Positions 53,788-61,765 of a stretch of DNA of 64,000 nt are shown one piece after another. Numbering within the stretch: position 1 is the stretch's first letter; every line of letters begins with the position of its first letter. Position numbers and translations under genes: made by a program. The stretch comes from Saccharothrix syringae (lineage in GTDB: Bacteria; Actinomycetota; Actinomycetes; Mycobacteriales; Pseudonocardiaceae). The DNA lies in the NCBI RefSeq assembly GCF_009498035.1, contig NZ_CP034550.1:1736001-1800000 (forward strand), given 5' to 3'. The notes below the pieces were generated by a model. It saw only the letters and a program-made list of their open reading frames with translations, was not told the origin of the DNA and did no database searches.

Positions 53788-53822
53788 GCGGCCGTCCGAA
53801 GTGGACCCCGGTGCCGGGCGGC

Positions 53823-53862
53823 AAATAAAACTGTTGGCACGGTCGTCGATCCGCGCTACGGT
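53823..53862 (+). promoter_or_regulatory. Promoter of the leader/mini-protein locus
   Basis: TTGGCA (53834-53839), 17 bases, then TACGGT (53857-53862) form a good -35/-10 pair. An A/T-rich AAATAAAA lies directly upstream at 53823-53830, striking in this GC context and similar to WhiB7-dependent promoters. Initiation ~7 bases after the -10 would fall at the leader ATG 53870, giving a leaderless message. Confidence 0.6.
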
Positions 53863-53869
53863 CATCACC

Positions 53870-53893
53870 ATGTTCTTCCAGATCTACCTCTGA
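53870..53893 (+). CDS. Putative leader peptide MFFQIYL
   Basis: A seven-codon ORF (ATG to TGA) placed at the predicted transcription start. It precedes a 140-base leader with the hairpin CGCGACCC/GGGTCGCG around 53978-54000 (loop with TTTTT), then two mini-genes. Position and size suit a translation-sensing leader of an attenuated operon; this is inference from architecture. Confidence 0.5.
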   Translation: MFFQIYL

Positions 53894-54032
53894 GGACTTC
53901 TTCCTCCAGCGCCGCACCGGCCTCGGGCCGTGCCGCGCTCTTCTCCTGGTGGCCCCAGCGGCTCTTCTTCGCGACCCCCTTTTTCGGGTCGCGGTACTTC
54001 TGCACGCCTCGACACGTTGAGGAGGCGCACGC

Positions 54033-54185
54033 ATGCCCACCATGCGAAACGTTCCGCCGCACGACGACCCGCCCGCCAACCGCGCCGCCCGCCGCGGCAG
54101 GCGCCAGGCCGGCGCCGCCCAGCCGCGCTTCGGCGGTGGCCGGATCGTCGCGAACCCCCGCCAGTACGCCATGCGACGCCGCTGA
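54033..54185 (+). CDS. Small basic protein A (50 aa)
   Basis: ATG 54033 with GAGGAGG 7 bases upstream. The product MPTMRNVPPHDDPPANRAAR is followed by an Arg/Gly-rich middle and ends NPRQYAMRRR. It is strongly basic, has no membrane segment, and is probably nucleic-acid or ribosome binding (inference). The start at ATG 54042 would also fit. Its basic C-terminus resembles that of the next gene (FAGRRVFRRKAG). Confidence 0.7.
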   Translation: MPTMRNVPPHDDPPANRAARRGRRQAGAAQPRFGGGRIVANPRQYAMRRR

Positions 54186-54218
54186 CCAGCGGTTCCGCTC
54201 ACCTCAGGAGGTAGACCG

Positions 54219-54398
54219 ATGATCAACGAAGACCTGCCGGCGGACGACGGCGACCGCGCCGAGCAGCCGACCGTCGTGCCGAACCGCCGGGAACGCCGCG
54301 GGCACGGCCAGAAGGGGGGCGCCGTGAACCAGGTGCCCGGCAAGGCGCACCAGAACACCTTCGCGGGACGCCGCGTCTTCCGCCGCAAGGCCGGGTGA
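54219..54398 (+). CDS. Small basic protein B (59 aa)
   Basis: ATG 54219 with CAGGAGG 7 bases upstream, 33 bases after protein A. The N-terminus is acidic (MINEDLPADDGDRAEQP), then basic: VPNRRERRGHGQKGG and KAHQNTFAGRRVFRRKAG. Two adjacent tiny genes with perfect ribosome-binding sites, one promoter and a 19-bp terminator argue for a real mini-operon. Family not recognised with certainty. Confidence 0.7.
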   Translation: MINEDLPADDGDRAEQPTVVPNRRERRGHGQKGGAVNQVPGKAHQNTFAGRRVFRRKAG

Positions 54399-54425
54399 CG
54401 CACCCGCGCGGTCGGTCGAGCCGGG

Positions 54426-54467
54426 GCACCGTCGCGGGCGCGTTCACCAACGCGCCCGCGACGGTGC
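54426..54467 (+). terminator. Terminator of the mini-protein operon
   Basis: A perfect 19-bp stem (54426-54444 with 54449-54467) with a CACC loop lies 27 bases after the stop of protein B. Confidence 0.8.
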
Positions 54468-55017
54468 TTCCGCGCTGTTGGGAAGATCGCCGGCGCCTCG
54501 CCAGTCCGGTCCTCTGTGGACAGAGTGCCGGTGGTGGCCGGCGACGGCCGCGCGTCCCGGCACGCGTTGGTCCGCGGGGCGCTCCACCGGCACCTGCCGC
54601 GGGCTGCGCGTGTGGTGCGCCGCCGCGCTGCTCGGGGACGCCGCCGAGCCGGCCCGGCACGCTCGTGGTCCTGATCGGTACCGCGCTGCTGCTCCGGGCG
54701 GGTGACGACCAGTAGGCCCTGGCGTGCCGGTCGGCGTGGGCCACGGCCTGTTCGCCGGCCCGGACGCGGCGCCGGCGGAGTCCCCGCCGCGGCTGGTGGG
54801 CACGTCAGGCGGGGTGGCGGCGCTGCCGCGCACGGTCGGGCCGGCGCTGGACGGGCCCACCGCGACCGGTGGGGATCACGGCACTGGGCGTGGTGGCCGC
54901 TGTGGGCCAACCGCGTGGGCGGTCGTCCCATCGGGCGCGTGACCTGCCGATCACCGCGCCGGCCAACTAGCCTGAGGCCGGTAGCTGCCGGGTCTGGGCG
55001 GGATCGGGAGGCGCACC
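54468..55017. other. Gap without a convincing gene
   Basis: About 550 bases. Open frames exist on both strands but are Pro/Arg/Ser-rich with no ribosome-binding sites or recognisable motifs. Fragments such as VVLIGTALLLRAGDDQ and GVAALPRTVGPALDGP could be remains of a decayed transporter gene, but this cannot be shown from the sequence alone. Confidence 0.5.
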
Positions 55018-55446
55018 ATGAGGATCGCGGACGTGTTGCGGAGCAAGGGGTCGGCCGTCGCGACGGTCGGCGCGGCGGACTCGGTGGCGGACCTCCTGGC
55101 CGCGCTGGCCGAGCACAACGTGGGCGCGCTGGTCGTGCTGGGCCCCGACGGCATGGCCGGGATCGCGTCGGAGCGCGACGTGGTGCGGCGGCTGCACGAG
55201 CGGGGCCGCGACCTGCTGGACGCGCCGGTGTCGGAGATCATGACCAGCGAGGTGTTCACCTGCACGCCGCGCGACTCGGTCGACAGCCTCACCGTGCTGA
55301 TGACCGAGCGGCGGATCCGCCACGTGCCGGTGCTCGACGGGGACCGGCTGGTCGGCATCGTCAGCATCGGTGACGTGGTCAAGAGCCGGATCGACCAGTT
55401 GCAGACCGACCACGACCAGTTGGCCGCCTACATCGCGCAGGGGTGA
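55018..55446 (+). CDS. CBS-domain-pair protein
   Basis: A 142-residue protein made of two CBS domains: MRIADVLRSKG..NVGALVVLGPDGMAGIASERDVVRRL and VSEIMTSEVFTC..RIRHVPVLDGDRLVGIVSIGDVVKSRI. CBS pairs bind adenine nucleotides; stand-alone proteins like this are common in actinomycetes (cf. hypoxia-regulated HRP1). ATG 55018 follows GGGAGGCGCACC. It is convergent with the CGNR gene. Confidence 0.88.
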   Translation: MRIADVLRSKGSAVATVGAADSVADLLAALAEHNVGALVVLGPDGMAGIASERDVVRRLHERGRDLLDAPVSEIMTSEVFTCTPRDSVDSLTVLMTERRIRHVPVLDGDRLVGIVSIGDVVKSRIDQLQTDHDQLAAYIAQG

Positions 55447-55449
55447 CGC

Positions 55450-55977
55450 CTAGTCCCGCGCCCGGTGGTAGTGCCTGCTCACCCTGGCCCGGTTCCCGCA
55501 CGACGGCTTGCACCACTCCTGCCGCGGGTGGTCCTTGACGAAGTACCGGACGCACCGCGGCGCCGGGCACGCCCGCAGCCGCGCGCCCTCCGGGCCGCCC
55601 AGGAACTCGATCACCGCGGTCGCCAGCCCGGCCAGCAGCCGGTCGCCCGGGTCGGCGGTGTCGCGGTAGTCCACCCGGGGCGGGTCGCCCCACTCCAGCC
55701 GCGGCGCCCGGGGCACGCGCGCGGCGGTCTCGTTGACCAGCGCCAACGCGCGGTCGAACGCCATCAGGTAGGGCGTGTCCAGCCGTTCCCCGGTGCCCGT
55801 GGCGCGGGCGTAGAGCGTCCGGACCGCCCAGCGCAGCTCGACCGCGCGCCGCCACAGCCCCTCGTCCGGCTCGACCCCGGCCCACGCGGCGAAGCCCTCG
55901 GGGGTGAGCAGGTCGTCGACGAGCCCGCCGTGGCCGTCGTGCCGGACCGTGCCCGCGAACTCCAACGCCAGTGCCAC
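55450..55977 (-). CDS. CGNR zinc-finger regulator (ABATE domain)
   Basis: A 175-residue protein. The N-terminal ABATE-type domain begins LALEFAGTVRHDGHGGLVDDL; the C-terminal CGNR finger reads CPAPRCVRYFVKDHPRQEWC..SCGNRARVSRHYHR. Such proteins are putative DNA-binding regulators. GTG 55977 gives the usual ALALEF start and may be leaderless from a TATCAC -10; an ATG at 56028 would add 17 residues. It is divergent from the DinB-fold enzyme gene. Confidence 0.82.
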   Translation of the reverse strand: MALALEFAGTVRHDGHGGLVDDLLTPEGFAAWAGVEPDEGLWRRAVELRWAVRTLYARATGTGERLDTPYLMAFDRALALVNETAARVPRAPRLEWGDPPRVDYRDTADPGDRLLAGLATAVIEFLGGPEGARLRACPAPRCVRYFVKDHPRQEWCKPSCGNRARVSRHYHRARD

Positions 55978-56010
55978 CCGGGCGAGTCTAGTGATAGGTT
56001 CCCTAACGGC

Positions 56011-56031
56011 TTTCGGTGAACTAATCATTAG
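56011..56031. promoter_or_regulatory. Short palindrome in the CGNR/DinB divergent region
   Basis: CTAAT-c-ATTAG (56021-56031), with a further CCCTAA at 56011-56016, sits 10 bases before the DinB-fold gene GTG and overlaps its likely promoter. Candidate operator for the adjacent CGNR protein. Confidence 0.35.
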
Positions 56032-56040
56032 GGGGAAATC

Positions 56041-56712
56041 GTGACGACCCAGGCGACCGCGCTGGCGGGCTACACCCGGCTGACCGAGCTGATCGCGGAC
56101 CTGACCGACGCGCAGGTGGCCGAGCCGTCGGCGCTGCCCGGCTGGACGCGCGGCCACGTGCTGGCGCACCTGACCAACCTCACCGCCGCCATGGCCCGGC
56201 AGGCCGAGCTGGAGGGCACCCCGACCGAGGTCTACGACGGCGGCCAGGCCGGTCGCGACGCCGCGATCGAGGCCGCCGCCGGGCGCTCGGCCGACGAGCA
56301 CCGCGCCGCGCTCGCCGCGGCCGTCGAGCGCCTGACCGCCGCGTGGGCCGGCGTGCGCGACTGGGGCGCCCCCGTCGCCTACCGCAGCGGCACCCTGCTG
56401 ACCACCGTGCACGCGGTGTGGCGCGAGGTCCAGATCCACGCCCTCGACCTGGACCTGGGCCCCGTGACGTGGTCGACCGAGTTCTGCGAGCACACCATCG
56501 ACTTCCTGGCGCCGCGCGTGCCCGACGGCGTGCGGCTGGTGCTGGTGGCCGACGGCCGCCGGTGGGAGCTGGGCGAGGGCGAGGAGGTCGAGCTGCGCGG
56601 GTCGCTCCAGGACCTCACCGCGTGGCTGGCCGGTCGCGAGCCCGCGGGCGAGGTCGCCGGGCCGGAGGTCGCGCTCGCGCCGTGGCCCTCGGCCGCCGCT
56701 CCCGCCAGGTGA
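56041..56712 (+). CDS. Maleylpyruvate-isomerase-family (mycothiol-dependent type, DinB fold) enzyme
   Basis: A 223-residue protein with a metal-binding DinB four-helix bundle: LPGWTRGHVLAHLTNLTAAM near 35-55 with the first His, and TTVHAVWREVQIHALDLDLG near 122-142 with Glu and His. A C-terminal MDMPI-type domain follows. Family members use mycothiol as cofactor, in line with an actinomycete host. The substrate is unknown. The GTG start at 56041 follows AGGGGGAAATC. Confidence 0.85.
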   Translation: MTTQATALAGYTRLTELIADLTDAQVAEPSALPGWTRGHVLAHLTNLTAAMARQAELEGTPTEVYDGGQAGRDAAIEAAAGRSADEHRAALAAAVERLTAAWAGVRDWGAPVAYRSGTLLTTVHAVWREVQIHALDLDLGPVTWSTEFCEHTIDFLAPRVPDGVRLVLVADGRRWELGEGEEVELRGSLQDLTAWLAGREPAGEVAGPEVALAPWPSAAAPAR

Positions 56713-56729
56713 CCGGATAGTTTCGGGGG

Positions 56730-57668
56730 ATGCTGCCCGAGATCGCCGAGGCCACCCGCGGGTTCCTGGAGACGCTGGACGACGCGCAGCGCGCCGCGGC
56801 GGTGCGCGCCGTCTCCGACGACGACCTGCGCAGGCGGTGGGCGTACACGCCGGGTCCCCGACCGGGCCTGGTCTACGGCGACCTGACCCGCGGCCAGCGC
56901 AAGGCCGTGCACCGGCTGCTGGCGCGCGTGCTCAGCCCGCACGCCTACGCGCAGGTCACCGCGGTGATGGCGCTGGAGGACGTGCTCGACGACCGGGAGG
57001 GCGGCCACCGCGACCGCCACCAGGGCGACTACTGGACCGTGCTGTTCGGCGAGCCCGGCGGCGACGAGCCGTACGGGTGGCGGGTCGAGGGGCACCACCT
57101 CTCGCTGAGCGTGGTGGTGGCCGACGGGCGCGTGTCGGCCACCCCCTTCTTCCTGGGCGCCAACCCGGCCCGCACCACCTACCGCGGCCGGACCGTGGCC
57201 CAGCCGCTGCGGCTGGAGGAGGAGCTGGCCCGCGAGCTGCTGGACCGCATGGGCCCGACGGCGCGCGGCCTCGCCGTCGTCGCCGACACCCCGCCGCCCG
57301 ACGTGCGGACCGGCAACGCGCCCCGCGTGGTCGGCGTGGAACCCGCCGGGGTCGCCTTCGGGCAGCTCGACCGGCCCTCCCGCGACCTGCTGGTCGGGCT
57401 CGCGCGCTGCTACCTCGACCGCCTGCACGGCGACCTCGCCGACGAGGAGTTCGACGCCCTGGACCCGGAGCGGCTGCACTTCGCCTGGGAGGGGTCGGCC
57501 AGGCGCGGCGAGGGCCACTACTACCGGCTCCAGGGGCCGGAGCTGCTGATCGAGTACGACAACACGGCCAACGGCGCCAACCACGCCCACTCCGTGTGGC
57601 GGCGCGGGTCGGGCGACTTCGGCGACGACCTGCTGGCCGCGCACCGGGCGGAGGTGGGGCACGGGTGA
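56730..57668 (+). CDS. DUF3500 family protein
   Basis: A 312-residue protein with the DUF3500 landmarks: WAYTPGPRPGLVYGDLTRGQ, GDYWTVLFGEPGGDEPYGWR with EGHHLSLSVVV, SATPFFLGANPA, and near the end HYYRLQGPELLIEYDNTAN then NHAHSVWR. There is no signal peptide here. Function is not known. The TGA overlaps the nfi GTG, so the two are coupled. Confidence 0.87.
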   Translation: MLPEIAEATRGFLETLDDAQRAAAVRAVSDDDLRRRWAYTPGPRPGLVYGDLTRGQRKAVHRLLARVLSPHAYAQVTAVMALEDVLDDREGGHRDRHQGDYWTVLFGEPGGDEPYGWRVEGHHLSLSVVVADGRVSATPFFLGANPARTTYRGRTVAQPLRLEEELARELLDRMGPTARGLAVVADTPPPDVRTGNAPRVVGVEPAGVAFGQLDRPSRDLLVGLARCYLDRLHGDLADEEFDALDPERLHFAWEGSARRGEGHYYRLQGPELLIEYDNTANGANHAHSVWRRGSGDFGDDLLAAHRAEVGHG

Positions 57669-58297
57669 CGCCGGAGGAGGCGGTCGCCGAGCAGGAGCGG
57701 CTGCGGTCCCTGGTGGTGCCGCGCACCGACCCCGGGCTGGTGGTGCGGCGCGTCGCGGGCCTGGACGTGTCCTACGCCGAGGACGACCGGCTCGCCGCGG
57801 CGGTCGTGGTGCTGGACGCGGGGTCGCTGGAGACGGTGGAGGAGGTCGTGGTGCCCGGCCGGGCCGACTTCCCGTACGTGCCGGGGCTGTTCGCGTTCCG
57901 CGAGCTGCCGTCGCTGATGACCGCGCTGGAGCGGCTGAGCGCGCCACCCGACCTGCTGGTGTGCGACGGGCAGGGCCTGGCGCACCCGCGGCGGTTCGGC
58001 CTGGCCTGCCACGTCGGGGTGCTCACCGGCCTGCCCAGCCTCGGCGTGGCCAAGACGCCCATGGGCCGGTTCACCCCGCCCGGCGAGCACCGCGGCGCGC
58101 ACAGCGACCTGGTGGACGACGGCGAGGTGGTCGGGCGCGCGCTGCGGACCCGTGAGGGGGTCAAGCCGGTGTTCGTGTCGGTGGGGCACCTGATCGACCT
58201 CGACCGGGCGTGCGCCGAGGTGCTGCGGCTGTGCGTGACCCGGCTGCCGGAGACCACGCGGCGGGCGGACGCGCTGGGGCGGGCTCAGCTGAGGTAG
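57665..58297 (+). CDS. nfi: Endonuclease V (deoxyinosine 3' endonuclease)
   Basis: A 210-residue repair nuclease that cuts near deoxyinosine or inosine. It has RVAGLDVSYAEDDRLAAAVVV with catalytic Asp, YVPGLFAFRELPSLMTAL with Glu, LLVCDGQGLAHPRRFGLACH with Asp, and SLGVAKTPMG. GTG 57665 overlaps the DUF3500 stop. It ends 13 bases inside the convergent GH4 gene. Confidence 0.92.
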   Translation: MTPEEAVAEQERLRSLVVPRTDPGLVVRRVAGLDVSYAEDDRLAAAVVVLDAGSLETVEEVVVPGRADFPYVPGLFAFRELPSLMTALERLSAPPDLLVCDGQGLAHPRRFGLACHVGVLTGLPSLGVAKTPMGRFTPPGEHRGAHSDLVDDGEVVGRALRTREGVKPVFVSVGHLIDLDRACAEVLRLCVTRLPETTRRADALGRAQLR

Positions 58298-59511
58298 GCC
58301 AGGCCCGGGTGCTGCCGCGCGTAGGCGTCGAGCAGGCTGCGGGCGGTGGCCACCGAGTCCACCAACGGGTGAAGCGCGAACGCCTTGAGCGCGGCCGCCC
58401 GGGTGCCCTCCAGCACCAGCCGGTCCACCGCCTTGACCGAGGTGACCAGGCCCGCCGCGTGGTCGGGCAGTTGGCTGACCGGCAGCGGCCGGGCGCCCGT
58501 CGCGTCGACCTCGCACGGCACCTCCACCACGGCGTCGTCGTCCAGTGTGGACAGCGTGCCGTTGTTGCGCACGTTGAGGATGAGCGTGGTCTTCTCGTCC
58601 GCGTGGATGGCGCGCATCAGCGCCATGGCCACGTGCTCGTAGCCGCCGCCCTCCAGGGAGTCGCGCTCGCCCTCGCGGTCGTGCGCCATGTAGGTGGCCT
58701 CGCGTTCCAGCCGGGTCGTCTCCCAGTCCACGGCGCCGTCGTAGAAGCGCTGCTGCTGGGCGAGCAGGAAGGCACCGCGGTCGGCGCCCATCGCCTCCCG
58801 CGTGGAGTAGTAGTAGTGCAGGTACTCGTTGGGCACGGCGCCGAGCGCGCGCAGCCACTCCCCGCCGAACAGCCGGCCCTCCTCGAAGCCGGCCAGCGCC
58901 GCGTCGTCGGCCAGCAGGCGGGGCAGCAGGTCCTCCCCGTTCGAGCGCACCGCCTGGAGCCAGCCCAGGTGGTTCAACCCGGCGTAGTCGAACACCGCGC
59001 CGGCCACGCCCAGCGCCCCGGCCACGCGGCGGCACAGGCCCACGGGCGAGTCGCAGATGCCGATCACCCGGTCGCCCAGGTGCCGGGCCATCGCCTCGGT
59101 GACCAGGCCGGCGGGGTTGGTGAAGTTGACGACCCACGCGCCGGGCGCGACCTCGGCGACGCGGCGCGCGATCCGCTCGGCCACGGGCGCGGTGCGCAGC
59201 CCGTACGCGACGCCGCCCGCGCCGACGGTCTCCTGGCCCAGCACGCCGTGCTCGTGGGCCACCCGCTCGTCGACGGCCCGCCCGGCCAGGCCGCCCACCC
59301 GGATCGCGGAGAACACGAAGTCCGCGCCGCGCAGGGCCAGGTCCAGGTCGGTCGTGGCGGTCACCGGCGGCCCGCCGCGCAGGACGGCCCGGATCGCCCC
59401 CAGCCGGTGCGCGTCCACGTCGTGCAGCACGAGTTCGGTGACGCTGTCGTCCAGCGCCCGGTGCACGAGGGGCACGCGGAACCCGCCGCCGCCCAGGATG
59501 ACCAGCCTCAT
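58285..59511 (-). CDS. GH4-family 6-phospho-glycosidase
   Basis: A 408-residue NAD- and metal-dependent glycosidase: NAD site MRLVILGGGGFRVPLV, catalytic region GVLGQETVGAGGVAYGLRT, metal-site Cys/His in GICDSPVGLCRR and YAGLNHLGWLQAV, and NFTNPAGLVTEAM. It resembles 6-phospho-beta-glucosidase (BglT/CelF-type); the exact sugar is uncertain. No PTS genes are nearby. ATG 59511 is preferred; ATG 59520 is in frame just upstream. The gap 59521-59824 carries only promoter-like sequence (TTGACA at 59757). Confidence 0.88.
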   Translation of the reverse strand: MRLVILGGGGFRVPLVHRALDDSVTELVLHDVDAHRLGAIRAVLRGGPPVTATTDLDLALRGADFVFSAIRVGGLAGRAVDERVAHEHGVLGQETVGAGGVAYGLRTAPVAERIARRVAEVAPGAWVVNFTNPAGLVTEAMARHLGDRVIGICDSPVGLCRRVAGALGVAGAVFDYAGLNHLGWLQAVRSNGEDLLPRLLADDAALAGFEEGRLFGGEWLRALGAVPNEYLHYYYSTREAMGADRGAFLLAQQQRFYDGAVDWETTRLEREATYMAHDREGERDSLEGGGYEHVAMALMRAIHADEKTTLILNVRNNGTLSTLDDDAVVEVPCEVDATGARPLPVSQLPDHAAGLVTSVKAVDRLVLEGTRAAALKAFALHPLVDSVATARSLLDAYARQHPGLAYLS

Positions 59512-59824
59512 GCCGTCCATCCTGCCCGGCCGGCCGGGGTGCGGGCGCGTCGATCACGGGACCCGGTCGCCCGCCCGCGGGCAGGGGGGTGAACACCCAG
59601 GTCAGCCCGGCGCCGGGCCGTCCGCGCCCGGACGCCGCGACCGGTGCGCCGACGTCGTCCCCGTGGTCGCGGGGGAGTCTGCACAGGTCGACGCCGCTGG
59701 TCAAGGGGCCGATCGTCGGGAGTTGGCGTATCGTCCACAGTGGAGTCCGGGAACCCTTGACAGGGGTGTGCCGCACGGGGAGGGTCTGCCGGAAACCTGT
59801 CCTACACATGATGGGGGTTCGGTC

Positions 59825-61672
59825 GTGAAGGGTGCACGGAGAGCCGCGGTGCTCGCGGCTCTGGTCACGCTGCCGCTGGGGCTCGCGCCCGCGGTCGCCG
59901 GCGCGGCCGCTGAGGGCCCGGTGTTCAAGGACGGCGAGGCGCAACCCGTCTTCGACGCCAAGGACGTCGTGCGCGAGAGCGTGTGGGTGCGCGCGCCGGT
60001 CGACAGCGACCGGGACGGGCGCGACGACGAGGTCTACACCGAGGTGGTCCGCCAGTCGGCCACCGAGCGCGGGCTCAAGGTGCCCGTGGTGTTCATCAAC
60101 AGCCCGTACTTCTCCGGTGGCAACGACGTGGCCAACCACGACGTCGACGTCGAGCTGTACGTGCCCGACCGGCGCGGCGGCTACGACCGGCGCGACGGGT
60201 CGGTGCTCAAGGCCGAGGCCGACGAGCGGATCGCGGCGGCCGTCGGGCCCAACGCCGGCCCCATCACCTCCGGCCGCTACGAGGCGTACTTCGTCTCCCG
60301 CGGCTTCGCCATGGTCTACGCGGAGTCGCTGGGCACCGGCAAGTCCACCGGCTGCCCCACCTCCGGCGGCCGCAACGAGACCATCGGCTCGAAGGCCGTG
60401 GTGGACTGGCTCAACGGCCGCGCCACCGCGCGCGACGCCGCGGGCACCCCGGTCGAGGCCGACTGGACCACCGGCAAGGTCGCCATGATGGGCGTGTCGT
60501 ACAACGGCACCCTGCCCAACGCCGTGGCCTCCACCGGCGTGGAGGGGCTGGAGGCCATCGTGCCGATCGCGGCCATCTCCAGCTGGTACGACTACTACCG
60601 GGCGGACGGCGCGGTCGTGGCGCCGGGCACCTTCCAGGGCGAGGACCTGGACGTGCTCGCCGAGTACGTCTACACGCGGGCCGACCAGGAGATCTGCAAG
60701 CCGGTGATCGCCGAGCTGGCCGCCCGGCAGGACCGGGTGACCGGCGACTACAGCGAGTTCTGGGACGAGCGGAACTACGTCAAGGACGCGGACAAGGTGC
60801 GGGCCGCGGTGCTCGCCGTGCACGGCCTGAGCGACTGGAACGTCAAGCTCAAGAACGTCGCGCAGTGGTACGAGGCGCTCAAGCGCAACGGCGTGGAGCA
60901 CAAGATCTGGCTGCACCAGTCCGGGCACACCGACCCCGACACGCTGCGGTCGGCCGAGTGGCGGCGCACGGTCAACCGGTGGTTCAGCCACTACCTGTAC
61001 GGGGTGGACAACGGCGTCGAGGACGAGCCGAAGGCCACCATCCAGCGCGAGGACCGCACCACGTGGGTGGACGAGGCCGAGTGGCCCGCCCCGGGCACGG
61101 CCAAGGCGCGGGTGCACCCGTGGGCCGGCGGCTCGACCAAGGGCGCGCTGCGGACCTCGTCGGTGCCCGGCCGGTCGGTGGTGGAGTCGCTGCGCGACGA
61201 CTCGTCCAAGCTCGCCGAGGACCTGGTGGACCTGCCCAGCTCGGGCAACCGGCTGTCCTACGCGACCCAACCCGCGTCGACCGACCTGCGGTTCTCCGGC
61301 ACGGCGCGGGTGCGGCTGGAGATCTCGTTCGACCGGCCGGCGGCCAACGTGACGGCCCTGCTGGTCGACCGCGCGCCGGACGGCACGTCGCACGTCATCA
61401 CGCGGGGGTGGACCGACCCGCAGAACCGCGTCTCGCCCGCGAAGACCAAGCCGGTCGAGCCCGGCCGGTGGTACCAGGTCGAGGTCGAGCTGGAGCCCAA
61501 CGACTACGTGGTCAAGGCCGGGCACTCGGTGGAGTTCGTGCTGCTCTCCAGCGACTACGACTACACCCTGCGGCCGAAGCCGGGCGCCGGGCTGTCGATC
61601 GACCTGACCTCCACGGTGGTGGAACTGCCGGTGGTCGGCGGGACGCCGGCGTTGCGCCGTTCGGTTGGTTAG
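59825..61672 (+). CDS. Secreted Xaa-Pro dipeptidyl-peptidase (S15 family)
   Basis: A 615-residue exported serine peptidase. The signal peptide (VLAALVTLPLGLAPAVAGAAA) precedes an alpha/beta-hydrolase domain with the nucleophile Ser in MMGVSYNGTLP, Asp in VHGLSDWN and His in LHQSGHTDPD. A C-terminal jelly-roll domain follows (SGTARVRLEISFDRPAAN). It removes Xaa-Pro dipeptides outside the cell. GTG 59825 begins MKGARRAAV. TTGACA (59757-59762) could be the -35. Confidence 0.9.
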   Translation: MKGARRAAVLAALVTLPLGLAPAVAGAAAEGPVFKDGEAQPVFDAKDVVRESVWVRAPVDSDRDGRDDEVYTEVVRQSATERGLKVPVVFINSPYFSGGNDVANHDVDVELYVPDRRGGYDRRDGSVLKAEADERIAAAVGPNAGPITSGRYEAYFVSRGFAMVYAESLGTGKSTGCPTSGGRNETIGSKAVVDWLNGRATARDAAGTPVEADWTTGKVAMMGVSYNGTLPNAVASTGVEGLEAIVPIAAISSWYDYYRADGAVVAPGTFQGEDLDVLAEYVYTRADQEICKPVIAELAARQDRVTGDYSEFWDERNYVKDADKVRAAVLAVHGLSDWNVKLKNVAQWYEALKRNGVEHKIWLHQSGHTDPDTLRSAEWRRTVNRWFSHYLYGVDNGVEDEPKATIQREDRTTWVDEAEWPAPGTAKARVHPWAGGSTKGALRTSSVPGRSVVESLRDDSSKLAEDLVDLPSSGNRLSYATQPASTDLRFSGTARVRLEISFDRPAANVTALLVDRAPDGTSHVITRGWTDPQNRVSPAKTKPVEPGRWYQVEVELEPNDYVVKAGHSVEFVLLSSDYDYTLRPKPGAGLSIDLTSTVVELPVVGGTPALRRSVG

Positions 61673-61765
61673 GAAGTAATTCACGAACTCAATACCTGGC
61701 AAGTCTTCCACTTAACCGGCCGGGCGTGGTCCGATGCCCGCACCCAGTCGTCAAGGAGGTGGCAG

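Noticed and set aside
54444..54860. A minus-strand 138-codon frame in the gap after the mini-protein operon
   Set aside because: Pro/Ser/Arg/Gly-rich, no ribosome-binding site, no recognisable domain, and it overlaps the terminator hairpin of the operon.
59589..59828. A 79-codon plus-strand frame upstream of the S15 peptidase
   Set aside because: It overlaps the likely promoter and the start of the peptidase gene in another frame, and its composition is not protein-like.
61673..61765. A ydaO-type (c-di-AMP) riboswitch before the M23 peptidase
   Set aside because: Only 93 bases are available and the conserved ydaO segments are not present.
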